In this document: one piece after another, positions 24,509 to 33,784 of the stretch
Layout of the letters: each line of letters begins with the position of its first letter
Numbering within the stretch: the stretch's first letter is position 1
The notes under the pieces: generated by a model
Database searches by the model: none
What the model saw: only the letters and a program-made list of their open reading frames with translations
What the model was told of the DNA's origin: nothing
Made by a program: the position numbers and the translations under genes
Assembly: GCA_963695645.1 (NCBI GenBank)
Contig: CAVOHC010000012.1
Location: 1,116,001-1,180,000, forward strand
DNA from: DATBGO01 sp963695645
GTDB lineage: Bacteria; Actinomycetota; Actinomycetes; Streptosporangiales; Streptosporangiaceae
DNA: 64,000 nt
Reading direction: 5' to 3'

Positions 24509-25447
24509 TCAGGCAGGCAGCCGGAACTCTGCGTAGACCGCACGATGGTCACTGCCCGGCAAACGGTGTACGGATGCCGCCAGCACGGCGCACCGGGGGT
24601 CGACGAGCACATGATCGAGCGTGAGGAGCGCTGGTCTTCCGCCGGGTCCCCAGGTAGGGATGAGCCCGCCGCCGAGCTGGGCGGCGGCGTCGACATGACC
24701 CATGCGCAAGAGCCTGCGGAACTGCGCATGATCGGCGGTTGCGTTGAAGTCCCCGGCGACCACCCGCGGGGGATCCCCGGGCGGCGGCAAGACGGCGAGT
24801 TCCTCTCGCCACCTGGTGACCCGCCACCGCCATGGCCGTCCGTTCGGCGGATGCGGGTGGACGCAGACCAGCTCCGCGTGCTGTCCGGCTGGCAGCTCCA
24901 GCCGGGCCGTGGGCTGAGCCACGGAGACAGGCGTGAGGCGCAGCCCGCTGCTCAGCGGGAAGCGGGCGTAGATGCCAGAACCAGGCCGCCTGCGGCCCGT
25001 CACGTCGGTCGTCTGATACGGGAGCAAGTCAGTCAGCCCGGCCAGCCTGAGCCGCGCGGCCGCCGTCTCGGTGAGTTCCTGCAGGAACAGCACATCGGCG
25101 TACTTGCGCCGTACGAGGGCCACGAGCGCTTCCGCTGAAGCCCACCCGGCCAGCAGGTTCGCGGTCAGGACGCGGAGCACCTGGCCGCCCGCCTGCGGCT
25201 GGCGGCGCCTGATCGTTCGCGGCAGCACCATCGCCGTCAGCGCCACCCCGGTGAGCGCGGCGGTGGCAGCCGCGCCGTTGGGCTGCAAGAGCACCGAGCC
25301 CGCGAGCGCACCTGCTGCGACATGAGGCGTGAACGACATCAGCGGCGCTGCGGGAGCCTCGAGAATGCGGAAACGATCCGCAGCCGCTAGCCGCGCGGCC
25401 CAGTATCCGGCCGCGCCGCCGGCGACCGCCCACGAGACCTGCTTCAT
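24509..25447 (-). CDS. Endonuclease/exonuclease/phosphatase (EEP) family hydrolase
   Basis: The 312-residue protein starts with two or three hydrophobic segments (VSWAVAGGAAGYWAARLAAA; ALAGSVLLQPNGAAATAALT; GVALTAMVLP). A metal-dependent EEP domain follows: VLTANLLAGWA, FLQELTETAA, HPHPPNGRPWRW, VVAGDFNATADHAQF, LDHVLV and GSDHRAVYAEF. These match the catalytic Asn, Glu, His, Asp and Asn, and final His. Such enzymes cleave phosphodiesters in nucleic acids or lipids; the membrane anchor suggests action at the cell surface. An alternative ATG lies 21 nt upstream; GGGAGG is close to 25447. Confidence 0.82.
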   Translation of the reverse strand: MKQVSWAVAGGAAGYWAARLAAADRFRILEAPAAPLMSFTPHVAAGALAGSVLLQPNGAAATAALTGVALTAMVLPRTIRRRQPQAGGQVLRVLTANLLAGWASAEALVALVRRKYADVLFLQELTETAAARLRLAGLTDLLPYQTTDVTGRRRPGSGIYARFPLSSGLRLTPVSVAQPTARLELPAGQHAELVCVHPHPPNGRPWRWRVTRWREELAVLPPPGDPPRVVAGDFNATADHAQFRRLLRMGHVDAAAQLGGGLIPTWGPGGRPALLTLDHVLVDPRCAVLAASVHRLPGSDHRAVYAEFRLPA

Positions 25448-25614
25448 ATCCTCCCCGATCGGGCCCATCCCCCGGCAGACACTACGGCCCGTAGCGGCAC
25501 CCGCGCATCCTAGCCACGCACGACCGCTGGAACCCGGGGCCGGTTATCGGTCGCGGTAACCGGAAAATACATTCAGCGATGCAACCGGCTCCGGCTCAGC
25601 CTCGTCTGACCGGC

Positions 25615-26946
25615 ATGAGGAACTTGCTGCGCGCGTTCGCCTGCGTCACGGCCACCGCGCTGCTCGCGGCCGGATGTGGCAGCGCGGGCAGGCCCGGGCC
25701 GAAGGCGTCTCTGCCGGTCGTCAGCCGCGGGGTAACCATCCAGGAGCCCGCTGCGGATCCGCGCCCCTACGGCGCGGCAGACACCGCGTTCGGGCTGGCC
25801 GTGCTCGGTGCCTGGTGCCATTCGGATCCGCAATCCAACGTCGTGTTCTCGCCAGCCAGCCTGGCCACCGGACTCGGCATGGCCTACCTTGGAGCCCGCG
25901 GCGGTACCGCACACGCGATGGCCAGCGTCCTGCACTTGCCGGTCGGCGGCGGGCCTTCGCTGGAAGTGGGGCTGCAGGCTCGGTCGGCGGCGCTCCGCGG
26001 GCTGGACAGCCCTGGCGTCACGCTGGCCGACAGCGACCAGGTGTGGGCCGACCCGTCGCTGCTGACCCTGCGCAGCTACCTCAACGCGGTCGCGACGGGC
26101 TATGGCGCCGGGGTGGCGCGGGTGCCGCTGCTGAAGCAGCCGGAGCAGGCCAGGGGAGAGATTAACAGCGCCATCGCCGCTGCCACCAGGGGCCTGATCC
26201 CGCACTTGCTCCACCTGGGCTCGCTTGACGGCGTCAGCTGGGTGCTCACCGACGCGCTGTACCTGCACGCAGCGTGGGCAACGCCATTCGACCCCCACCA
26301 GACCAGTCCCGGGCCGTTCACGACGGCGAGCGGCCGGATGGTGAGCGCGAAGTTCATGAAGGGCGGTGAGTTCCGTGTTGCGAAGGCAGCTGGCTGGACC
26401 GCTGTCCAGATCCCGTACCGGGGCGGCAAGCTGGCCATGGAGGCGCTGCTGCCAGACTCAGGCGCCGCGGGCTGCCCGGCGCTCAGCGCGGCGACGCTGG
26501 GCGCGATTTCCGCGGGGGCCGCGGCGGGCGGCGACGCTCGCAGTGCGGCCGGCGGAACCGGCAGTACGAGCGGCGCGGGCACCGGGGCGAACAGCAGCGG
26601 AATGACCAGCGTCGCGCTCCCGAAGGTCAGCCTCAGCTCGTCGCTCCGAATGAACGGCCTGCTGAGCGGGCTCGGCATGGGTGTCGCGTTCGGTAGCTCG
26701 GCGGATTTCACCGGGCTCTCGCCGCAGGCGTGCTGCATCGCCTTCGTCCAGCATGCGGCGACCCTCCGGGTCGGCGAGAAGGGCACCGTGGCCAGCGCCG
26801 CGACAGCGGTGGGCGTGCTGCCAAGCGTGGCGCGGGTGCCGGTCGCCGAGATTGATTTCGACCGTCCCTACCTGCTTGTTGTCACTGATACCGGTACCGG
26901 CGAGCCGCTGTTCATGGCCCGGGTGGCCAACCCGCTGACAGGCTGA
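25615..26946 (+). CDS. Serpin, membrane-anchored lipoprotein
   Basis: Serpins trap serine proteases by a suicide conformational change. The 443-residue protein has a lipoprotein signal (MRNLLRAFACVTATALLAAG, Cys21 lipidated). Core motifs are NVVFSPASLATGLGMAYLGA, YLNAVATGYGAGVARVPL, WVLTDALYLHAAWATPFDPH and the serpin signature DFDRPYLLVVTDTGTGEPLF. The reactive loop near residues 385-405 has an inhibitory-type hinge (GEKGTVASAATAVG); by family spacing the P1 residue falls near the serine of VLPSVARV. A Gly/Ser/Thr insertion (about 300-325) is unusual. An ATG 36 nt upstream is possible. Likely function: cell-surface protection from proteases. Confidence 0.88.
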   Translation: MRNLLRAFACVTATALLAAGCGSAGRPGPKASLPVVSRGVTIQEPAADPRPYGAADTAFGLAVLGAWCHSDPQSNVVFSPASLATGLGMAYLGARGGTAHAMASVLHLPVGGGPSLEVGLQARSAALRGLDSPGVTLADSDQVWADPSLLTLRSYLNAVATGYGAGVARVPLLKQPEQARGEINSAIAAATRGLIPHLLHLGSLDGVSWVLTDALYLHAAWATPFDPHQTSPGPFTTASGRMVSAKFMKGGEFRVAKAAGWTAVQIPYRGGKLAMEALLPDSGAAGCPALSAATLGAISAGAAAGGDARSAAGGTGSTSGAGTGANSSGMTSVALPKVSLSSSLRMNGLLSGLGMGVAFGSSADFTGLSPQACCIAFVQHAATLRVGEKGTVASAATAVGVLPSVARVPVAEIDFDRPYLLVVTDTGTGEPLFMARVANPLTG

Positions 26947-26949
26947 CAA

Positions 26950-27045
26950 GCAGCCGGCGCGGGCAGCGGGCGGCGGGCACCGGGCGGCGGCACGGCGGCG
27001 GCGGGCACCGGGCGGCGGCACGGCGGCGGCGCCGGGCGGGCGCGT
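26950..27045. repeat. GC-only low-complexity repeat
   Basis: The units GGCGGGCACCGGGCGGCGGC and GGCACGGCGGCG alternate about twice between the serpin stop and the next gene. No function is visible. Confidence 0.7.
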
Positions 27046-27125
27046 CGGTGCTGACTGCGGCCATGCGTTCACCGTGGCCTGTGAGATCGTGGGGCGGGGG
27101 TCCGTGCCTGAAGGAGGAGATTTTC

Positions 27126-28154
27126 ATGCTGCCCTGGTCCGCCGACCTGGCCGGACAGCTCGAAGAGCGGATGGTTACCAGCGACCTGCTCCGCGGGAAT
27201 CCGCTGGGTGACCCGCATGAACGGCCGCTGTGGGTATATCTGCCGCCCGGCTACGACGACGCCGATGACCGCCGGTTTCCCGTGGTCTACGTGATCCAGG
27301 GCTACACCGGGCACGTCGCCATGTGGCGGAACCGCATGCCCTACCGGCAGCCGTTCCTTGAGACCGCCGATGCGGTCTTCGCGCGCGGTGATGCGCCGGC
27401 TGCCATCGTCGTCTACGTGGACGCGTGGACCAGCTACGGCGGCAGCCAGTTCGTCGACTCGGCGGGCACCGGCCGATATCACTCGTATCTGTGCGACGAG
27501 ATCGTGCCCTGGCTGGACGGGCACTACCGGACAATGGCCGAGCCCGCGCACCGGGCGATCATGGGCAAGTCCAGCGGCGGCTTCGGCGCGATGATCACCC
27601 CGATGCTGCGGCCCGACCTGTTCGGCGCGCTCGCCACGCACGCCGGCGACGCGCTCTATGAGTACTGCTATATCCCCGAATTTCCCACTGCCGTGCGCCT
27701 GCTGCGGGATTACGACGGTGACATCTGGCGGTGGTGGGAAGACTTCTCCTCGAGGGTCTCGTTCACCAAGGAGGCTGACCAGCACCTGCTGATGCTGCTT
27801 GGTATATCGGCATGCTTCTCGGCTCGTGAAGATGGTAATATCGAACTGCCGTTCGACCCGCGCAGCGGAGTGCTGCGATCCGAGGTGTGGCAGCGCTGGC
27901 TGGACTGGGATCCGGTCCGGATGGTGCCCAGGTACGCCGGCGCGCTCCGGTCGCTGCGGGCAATCTGGATTGACGCGGGCAGTCGTGACGACTACTTCCT
28001 GGACCTCGGTGCGGAAGCATTCCGCGGGGCGCTACACGAGATCGGGGTCGGTCCCGATGTCGTCAGGTTCGAGCTTTTCGACGCCACCCACGCCGGAATC
28101 GACTACCGGTACCCGCTATCCCTTGCCTGGCTGTGCCAGCGCATCGCCGCCTGA
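27126..28154 (+). CDS. Putative esterase, alpha/beta hydrolase fold
   Basis: The 342-residue protein belongs to the D-type esterase (PF00756-like) group. It has RPLWVYLPPGYDDADDRRFP, VVYVIQGYTGHVAMW, the nucleophile elbow IMGKSSGGFGAM (Ser near residue 149), an acid candidate in IDAGSRDDYFLDLG and the histidine in DATHAGIDYRYP. No signal peptide is present, so it is cytosolic. The substrate is unknown. The start at 27126 has a strong AAGGAGGAG ribosome site; an in-frame ATG at 27048 lies in low-complexity sequence and is less likely. Confidence 0.85.
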   Translation: MLPWSADLAGQLEERMVTSDLLRGNPLGDPHERPLWVYLPPGYDDADDRRFPVVYVIQGYTGHVAMWRNRMPYRQPFLETADAVFARGDAPAAIVVYVDAWTSYGGSQFVDSAGTGRYHSYLCDEIVPWLDGHYRTMAEPAHRAIMGKSSGGFGAMITPMLRPDLFGALATHAGDALYEYCYIPEFPTAVRLLRDYDGDIWRWWEDFSSRVSFTKEADQHLLMLLGISACFSAREDGNIELPFDPRSGVLRSEVWQRWLDWDPVRMVPRYAGALRSLRAIWIDAGSRDDYFLDLGAEAFRGALHEIGVGPDVVRFELFDATHAGIDYRYPLSLAWLCQRIAA

Positions 28155-28235
28155 ATCCGGGTGAACGAAACCGTCGGCTGCTCCGTGATGAGGGGTATAG
28201 CAAGCTATGCCACTACAACGAACGGAGAAAGCGCG

Positions 28236-28793
28236 ATGCGTAGTCGATGGCGGGCGGCGTCCGGCGCTGCCGCCGCTGTGGTCTTCCTTGCCGCGTGCGG
28301 GAGCAGCGCGGCAAGCAGTTCCGGCAGCACGAGCAGCCCATCATCGGGCGCCGCCGCTTCAAGCTCCGCAAGCCCCTCAGCTTCCGCCGCGAGCGGTGCC
28401 GCCGGGATCAAGACGACGAGCACGTCGATCGGCACGGTGCTCACCAACGCCCAGGGCTTCACGCTCTACTGGTTCGCGATCGACACGCCGACGAAGTCGA
28501 ACTGCAACGGCTCCTGCGCGGTGTACTGGCCGCCGGTAACGGGGAAGCCGACCGCGGCGTCTGGCGTGTCACTACCAGGGACGTGGGGCACGATCAAGCG
28601 GTCCGACGGCAGTACCCAGGCCACCTATGACGGCCACCCGCTCTACACCTACAAAGCCGATACTGCGGCTGGACAGACCAGCGGTAACGGCCTCAATGTC
28701 TCCGGCGGGCTCTGGTGGGCTATGACTCCATCCGGGGCTAAGCCGGCGGCCGCGAAGAGCAGCTCGCCCAGTTCGGGCGGCGGCGGGTACTGA
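28236..28793 (+). CDS. Secreted lipoprotein of the COG4315 (Lipoprotein_15 repeat) family
   Basis: The 185-residue protein has a lipoprotein signal (MRSRWRAASGAAAAVVFLAA, Cys21), then a Ser/Ala linker to about residue 60. Two copies of the family repeat follow: GTVLTNAQGFTLYWFAIDTP with SNCNGSCAVYWPPV, and ATYDGHPLYTYKAD with LNVSGGLWWAMTPSG. Such proteins are common on actinobacterial surfaces, and their role is unknown, with redox links proposed. GGAGAAAG before the ATG supports the start. A Ser/Gly tail ends the protein. Confidence 0.88.
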   Translation: MRSRWRAASGAAAAVVFLAACGSSAASSSGSTSSPSSGAAASSSASPSASAASGAAGIKTTSTSIGTVLTNAQGFTLYWFAIDTPTKSNCNGSCAVYWPPVTGKPTAASGVSLPGTWGTIKRSDGSTQATYDGHPLYTYKADTAAGQTSGNGLNVSGGLWWAMTPSGAKPAAAKSSSPSSGGGGY

Positions 28794-28874
28794 CCAGCCG
28801 GCCCGAGAGGGTCGGCGGGCCGGTGCCGGTGGGGGCCGGTGCCGGTCGTCCGGGCGCCCGTTATCGGGCGCCCG

Positions 28875-29040
28875 GGGTCGGGCCCCTGGGCAGGGCCCGG
28901 GGCAGGGCCCGGGGATGGGCACCTGGGCAGGGCCCGGGGGCAGGGCCCGGGGGCAGGGCCCGGGGATGGGCACCTGAGCAGGGCCGGGGCAGGGCCCGGG
29001 GGCAGGGCCCGGGCGCCGGGCCCCGGGGGGGGTCGCGCGT
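28875..29040. repeat. GC-rich tandem repeat upstream of the DHA2-winged-helix gene
   Basis: Units such as GGGCAGGGCCCGGG and GGATGGGCACCTGGGCAGGG repeat irregularly across about 165 bp. The whole 28794-29089 gap holds this array and the start region of the next gene; I see no other element. The self-complementary GGGCCC cores could fold strongly in RNA. Confidence 0.85.
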
Positions 29041-29089
29041 AGGGGCCGGGCGCTGGGGATGAAATGTCCGGCCGGGGTAAATTACCTGC

Positions 29090-31099
29090 ATGGCGGCCGA
29101 ACCGGGAATCGCGAGCGCCGCCGTTAAGCCGCGCGGCGGCCTTCTGATCATCTACTCGGCGCTGATGCTCGCGATCTTGCTGGCCGCGCTCGACCAGACC
29201 ATTGTTGCGACCGCGCTGCCCACGATCGTCAGCGATCTTGGCGGCCTGAGCCACCTGTCCTGGGTGGTGACCGCCTACCTGCTGGCGACGACCGCATCGA
29301 CGCCATTGTGGGGCAAGCTCGGGGATCAATACGGCCGCAAGGGCCTGTTCCAGGCGGCGATCGTGGTGTTCCTGATCGGCTCGGCGCTGTGCGGCCTCGC
29401 GCACAGCATGATCGAGCTGATCGCATTCCGTGCCCTGCAGGGGCTTGGCGGCGGCGGCCTGATAGTGCTGGCCCAGGCGATCATCGGCGACGTGGTGCCC
29501 GCCCGCGAGCGGGGCAAGTACCAGGGCGCCTTCGGCGCGGTCTTCGGAGTGGCCAGCGTCGCCGGGCCGCTGCTCGGCGGGTTCTTCACCGACAGCCTGA
29601 GCTGGCGCTGGGTGTTCTACATCAATCTGCCGATCGGGATTGTCGCACTCGCGGTTATCGCGGTCGTGCTGCCCAGTCGGCCAGCGGGCCAGCAGCACCA
29701 CCAGATCGACTATTCCGGCGCGCTGCTGCTGGCGGGCTCGGCGACCGCCATCGTGCTGCTCACCTCGTGGGGCGGCACGACATTCGGGTGGGACTCTGGC
29801 GTGATCATCGGTCTTGGCGTGCTCGCGATCCTGCTCGCCGTGGGGTGGTGGATCTCGGCGGGGCGGGCCGCCGAGCCGGTGTTGCCGCGCCGGCTATTCC
29901 GCAATCCAGTGTTCCGGGTCAGCTCGGCCATCGGTTTCGCAACCGGCTTCGCGATGTTCGGCTCGATTGCGTTCCTGCCGCTGTACCTGCAGGTCGTGCG
30001 CGGCGTGACACCGACCATCTCGGGCGTCTACCTGCTGCCCATGGTGATCGGCCTGCTGATCACCTCGGTCACCAGCGGCCAGCTGATCTCCCGGCTGGGC
30101 CGGTACCGGATATATCCGATCATCGGCACGGCGGTGGTGACCATCGCGCTGTTCCTGCTGTCCACGCTCACCGAGCACACCTCTACGCTGAAGCTGGATG
30201 CCTGCCTGTTCGTCTTCGGATGCGGCCTCGGGCTGATCCTGCAGGTGCTGGTCATCGCCGTGCAGAACTCCGCGGACTACGCAGATCTGGGCGCGGCGAC
30301 CTCGGGCGCCACCTTCTTCCGGTCGATCGGCGGCTCGTTCGGGGTGGCCGTCTTCGGCTCGGTCTTCGCCAACCGGCTCGCTGGCGGCCTGATAGCCGCG
30401 CTGCACGGCGCGACTGTGCCGCCCGGGTTCACCTCCGGGTCGGGTGCCAGCCGGGCCCAGATCGACAAGCTGCCTCCGCTGCTGCGGACCGGGGTGCTGC
30501 ATGCCTACACCCTCGCCATCGAGCGTGTCTTCCTGGTGGCGGTGCCGGTGGCCGCGGTCGCGTTCGTGCTGTCCTGGTTCCTGCGCGAGGTACCGCTGCG
30601 GGCCACCGCCGGCGCCTCCGACCTCGGCGAGGGCATCGGCGCCGGCTCGGCCCAGCGGACATCGGTCGAAGAGGTGGAGCGCGCGCTGCTTAAGCTTGCC
30701 GACGTCGACCTCCGCCGCCGGGGTTATGAGCGGCTCGCCGACCTCTGCGGGCTCGAGCTGCCCGCCGGGAGCTGCTGGGTGCTTACCCGGCTGGCCAAGT
30801 CCGGGCCGCTGGCCGGGACCGAGCTGGCCCGCGAGGCCAGGGTCAGCGTCGACTACGGCAAGCCGTACGTCGACAGGCTGGTGGCCGAGGGCCTGGTGCA
30901 GCGCAACGACGGCCTGATAGCGCTCACCGAGCCGGGCAGCGTGGCCGCGGGCCGGCTGTTCGAGGCGCGAAGACAAGGGCTAGAACGGCTAGTGGCCTGC
31001 TGGTCGCCCGAGCAGCACGCTGATCTGGCCCAGATGGTGGACAAGGTGTCACGCGAACTGCTGGGCGAGCCTGCCGACCGCCATCTCATCGCGAGCTGA
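29090..31099 (+). CDS. DHA2-family exporter fused to a C-terminal winged-helix domain
   Basis: The 669-residue protein has about 14 membrane segments (residues 18-515) with DHA2 marks LAALDQTIVATALPTIVSDL, the motif A loop GKLGDQYGRKGLFQ and RALQGLGGGGLIVLAQAIIG. After residue 525 comes a soluble region of about 145 residues (VEEVERALLKLADVDLRRRG; CWVLTRLAKSGPLAGTELAR; VDRLVAEGLVQRNDGLIALT) that reads like a MarR-type winged helix. Similar fusions occur in actinobacteria. The domain could sense substrate or interact with DNA or protein near the membrane; no function is established here. The next gene starts 3 nt downstream. Confidence 0.85.
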   Translation: MAAEPGIASAAVKPRGGLLIIYSALMLAILLAALDQTIVATALPTIVSDLGGLSHLSWVVTAYLLATTASTPLWGKLGDQYGRKGLFQAAIVVFLIGSALCGLAHSMIELIAFRALQGLGGGGLIVLAQAIIGDVVPARERGKYQGAFGAVFGVASVAGPLLGGFFTDSLSWRWVFYINLPIGIVALAVIAVVLPSRPAGQQHHQIDYSGALLLAGSATAIVLLTSWGGTTFGWDSGVIIGLGVLAILLAVGWWISAGRAAEPVLPRRLFRNPVFRVSSAIGFATGFAMFGSIAFLPLYLQVVRGVTPTISGVYLLPMVIGLLITSVTSGQLISRLGRYRIYPIIGTAVVTIALFLLSTLTEHTSTLKLDACLFVFGCGLGLILQVLVIAVQNSADYADLGAATSGATFFRSIGGSFGVAVFGSVFANRLAGGLIAALHGATVPPGFTSGSGASRAQIDKLPPLLRTGVLHAYTLAIERVFLVAVPVAAVAFVLSWFLREVPLRATAGASDLGEGIGAGSAQRTSVEEVERALLKLADVDLRRRGYERLADLCGLELPAGSCWVLTRLAKSGPLAGTELAREARVSVDYGKPYVDRLVAEGLVQRNDGLIALTEPGSVAAGRLFEARRQGLERLVACWSPEQHADLAQMVDKVSRELLGEPADRHLIAS

Positions 31100-31102
31100 C
31101 CC

Positions 31103-32329
31103 ATGGACGCTGACGTGGCGGTGATCGGGGCCGGCGCGCTCGGGCTGAGCACCGCGCTGCACTGCGCGCTAGCGGGCCGGTCGGTCGTAGTGGTCGAGCG
31201 GCATACAGCGGGCTCGCAGGCGTCCGGGCGGGCGGCCGGGCTGTTCAAGTCGGTGCAAGGCGACGGGCTGCGGACGGTCCTGGCGCGGCGAAGCATCGCG
31301 CGGGCGGTCAGCTTCGGTGACTGGGCCGGGGTACCGCTCGATGTCACCAGATGCGGCAGCTTCCTGGTCGCCCGCACCGCGCAGCACCGCGACTACCTGC
31401 TGGCGGAGGCGGCCGCGTCGCACGGCTGGGGAGCTGAGGTCCGGGAAGTGCCGGCCACCTCGCTGGCTGGCCGCGTCTCCTACTACCGCGGCTCGGGCAG
31501 CGAGAAGGTGGTCTGGTGCCCGGAGGACATCTACATCGAGGAGCCCGCCAGCCTGATCGATGCCTATCTCGCCGCCTGCCGGCTGCACGGCGTGACCGTG
31601 CGTGAGTCCGAGCAGGTGGTTGCCATCACGTCCGCGGGCGGCCGGGTAGCAGGTGTCGAGACCACGGCACGGTCAATCGTTACCGATGTTGCGGTTGACG
31701 CCGCTGGTGCGTGGGCGCGGCAGGTCGCCGAGCTGGCGGGGGGCCGGGTCGCCGTGGCGCCGGTGCGGCATCAGCTGCTGGTGACCGAGCCGGCTGGCGA
31801 GGTTGATCCGGCTGACCCGATCACCAGGGTGGTAGATGCAGCAGTCTACCTGCGGCCGGCCCGCGGCGGCCTGATGGTCGGCGGCTTCGAGGCTGACCCG
31901 CTGCCGGTGGATCCGCGAGCCGAGCAGCCCGCGTTCAGCACCGACGACGTGCCCTTGGATCTGGGCGCATTGCGGCGGCTGGCCGGTCAGGTATCCATGG
32001 AAGCGCCGCTGGCCAGCGGCGCCAAGGTGGCCGAGCATCGGGGCGGGCTGTTCACGATGAGCCCCGACGGGCTCTTCGTGGCCGGCCCGGTGCCGGACGT
32101 GCCCGGGTTGTGGGTGGCGAGCGGCTGCAACGGGTCAGGGTTCTCCTCCTCGCTGGCGATCGGCGAGGCGCTGGCGGCGTCGATCACCGGGGCCGGGCCG
32201 CCGGACGGGATGACGGCGCTGGCAGGGATGGCGGCGCTGGCACCCGGCAGGTTCGGCGCGCTGTCCGATGCGGCGCTTGTCGCCAGTGGCATCTGGCAGT
32301 ACGCCCATTACTACGACCCGGCCCGCTAA
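31103..32329 (+). CDS. FAD-dependent oxidoreductase of the D-amino-acid/sarcosine oxidase family
   Basis: The 408-residue protein opens with the FAD-binding motif DVAVIGAGALGLSTALHCAL and the ribose-binding acid in VVVVERHTAG, and closes with GLWVASGCNGSGFSSSLAIG, the second FAD-contact motif of the DAO fold. DAO-family enzymes oxidise secondary or primary amines such as sarcosine, glycine or proline. The substrate is not readable. It lies 3 nt after the exporter stop, so the two are one operon; the exporter may remove a product or related amine (inference). The C-terminal tail has Met-Ala-Leu repeats. Confidence 0.85.
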   Translation: MDADVAVIGAGALGLSTALHCALAGRSVVVVERHTAGSQASGRAAGLFKSVQGDGLRTVLARRSIARAVSFGDWAGVPLDVTRCGSFLVARTAQHRDYLLAEAAASHGWGAEVREVPATSLAGRVSYYRGSGSEKVVWCPEDIYIEEPASLIDAYLAACRLHGVTVRESEQVVAITSAGGRVAGVETTARSIVTDVAVDAAGAWARQVAELAGGRVAVAPVRHQLLVTEPAGEVDPADPITRVVDAAVYLRPARGGLMVGGFEADPLPVDPRAEQPAFSTDDVPLDLGALRRLAGQVSMEAPLASGAKVAEHRGGLFTMSPDGLFVAGPVPDVPGLWVASGCNGSGFSSSLAIGEALAASITGAGPPDGMTALAGMAALAPGRFGALSDAALVASGIWQYAHYYDPAR

Positions 32330-32351
32330 GGCCGGGACCGGTTGCGGAGGG

Positions 32352-33278
32352 TCAGCGGGGCGTGAGGACCGTCAGGGCGCCGGGGAGGGCGCGGATCCGC
32401 AGCGGCGTCGCGGCCCGCAGCGGCGCCGCGCAGGACAGCGTCTCGCCGTCGGCGGCGGCGGTCATGTCCCTGTCAACGGTCAGGATGACCTCAGTGCCCC
32501 GCTCGATGCTGATCTGCGGCAGCGTGAGGTGCGTGCCGCTCCTGACCCTGGCCAGCGCCCGGACGAAGGCGAGCTTGGGGCCGTCTCGCATGATCACGAC
32601 GTCCAGTACCCCGTCATCGATCACCGCCGGCGGAGCGACCTGCATGCCCGCGCCGAAGTAGGCCAGGTTAGCCACCACGATCGCGTACCCGGGAAACTCG
32701 TGCACTGCGGCAGCGGCCGCACCGCAGCGAATCTCGGCGCGGAACGTGGCCGGAGTCCACCTTGCCAGCGCGCGCAGCGCAGCCACCGGATAGTGCAGCG
32801 GCCCGGGCAGCCATCGCGCCCGGTTGGCGATCTCGCCCGCGATCGAAGGGAGGCCCGCGTAGACGCTGCCGACGACTGCGGTCTCCGGGCGGCCAGGCAC
32901 GCTGACGCCGATCAGGTCTACCTTGCGCAACTGCCCGTGGAGCAGTGCCAGCGCTGCCGACGCGGGCTTCGCCGGGATTCCGAGCACCCGGGCGATGTCA
33001 TTGCCGCGGCCAGCCGGGATGATCCCGTAACGCCCGCCAGCGCCGGCTACGACGCCCGCGAGCGCGCCAGCCGTGCCGTCCCCGCCCACGGCGACCACCA
33101 CCTCGCCAAGCCGGGCGGCCCGCCCGGCGATTTCCCGGGCGTTGTCCAGGCTCGACGATTCGCTGACGTGATAGGCCACGCCCGCTGTTTCGAGCGTGCC
33201 AAGGACGGCGGCCAGCACCCGCTGCGAGCGGCCCTGTCCCGCGGCGGGGTTGACCACGATGAAGAACGGTCCGCTCAT
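32352..33278 (-). CDS. Diacylglycerol / lipid kinase (DagK, YegS-like)
   Basis: The 308-residue soluble kinase has the family marks FFIVVNPAAGQGRSQRVL, the nucleotide motif VVVAVGGDGTAGALAGVV, GIIPAGRGNDIARVLGIP and DDGVLDVVIMRDGPK. DagK-type enzymes phosphorylate diacylglycerol or related lipids and recycle it to phosphatidic acid at the inner membrane face. Length and motif order are normal. AAGGAG lies 8 nt before the ATG. The gene converges on the oxidoreductase and diverges from cutA; no functional link to either is visible. Confidence 0.9.
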   Translation of the reverse strand: MSGPFFIVVNPAAGQGRSQRVLAAVLGTLETAGVAYHVSESSSLDNAREIAGRAARLGEVVVAVGGDGTAGALAGVVAGAGGRYGIIPAGRGNDIARVLGIPAKPASAALALLHGQLRKVDLIGVSVPGRPETAVVGSVYAGLPSIAGEIANRARWLPGPLHYPVAALRALARWTPATFRAEIRCGAAAAAVHEFPGYAIVVANLAYFGAGMQVAPPAVIDDGVLDVVIMRDGPKLAFVRALARVRSGTHLTLPQISIERGTEVILTVDRDMTAAADGETLSCAAPLRAATPLRIRALPGALTVLTPR

Positions 33279-33348
33279 TTGATCACTCCTTTAGCAGGGC
33301 CAGGTTACGCGCGGCGGAAGTGCCTGGCGCGGCGTACGATCGTGACCC

Positions 33349-33702
33349 ATGGCGAGTGAGGGCGAGGCAGACGGCGAGCAGGCGCGCTACCTCCAGGTGC
33401 AGACCACCACTGACTCACGAGCCGAGGCCATGGAACTAGGCCACCTGGCCGTTGCGGCAAGGCTCGCGGCCAGCGCGCATGTCACCGGGCCGGTAGCGAG
33501 CACCTACTGGTGGGAGAACGGCCTGGAGCGCGCAGAGGAATGGCTGCTGATGCTCAAGCTTCCGGTCCACCGCTATGAGGCCCTCGCCGAGTTCATCGCG
33601 CAGCGGCATAGTTACGACGAGCCCGAGATAATCGCGACGCCGATAGTTGCAGGTTCACCGGCGTACCTAGGCTGGATAGAAGAGGAAACCCGGCCGGAGT
33701 AG
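33349..33702 (+). CDS. cutA: Divalent-cation tolerance protein CutA
   Basis: CutA1 proteins are small, very stable trimers linked to copper and other divalent metals, with a PII-like fold. The 117-residue protein shows the family pattern LQVQTTTDSRAEAMELGHLA, TYWWENGLERAEEWLLMLK, RYEALAEFIAQRHSYDEPEI and SPAYLGWIEEETRP. Length is normal. It diverges from dagK with a 70-bp promoter gap. Its cellular role in actinobacteria is not settled. Confidence 0.93.
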   Translation: MASEGEADGEQARYLQVQTTTDSRAEAMELGHLAVAARLAASAHVTGPVASTYWWENGLERAEEWLLMLKLPVHRYEALAEFIAQRHSYDEPEIIATPIVAGSPAYLGWIEEETRPE

Positions 33703-33784
33703 CCGGCGTTCCCGGCGTGGCCATCGGCGCGCGCCCAGCAGCCTGCCCGGCCGCTGGCACAAGGCAGCGGCCGGTCCTCAGCCG

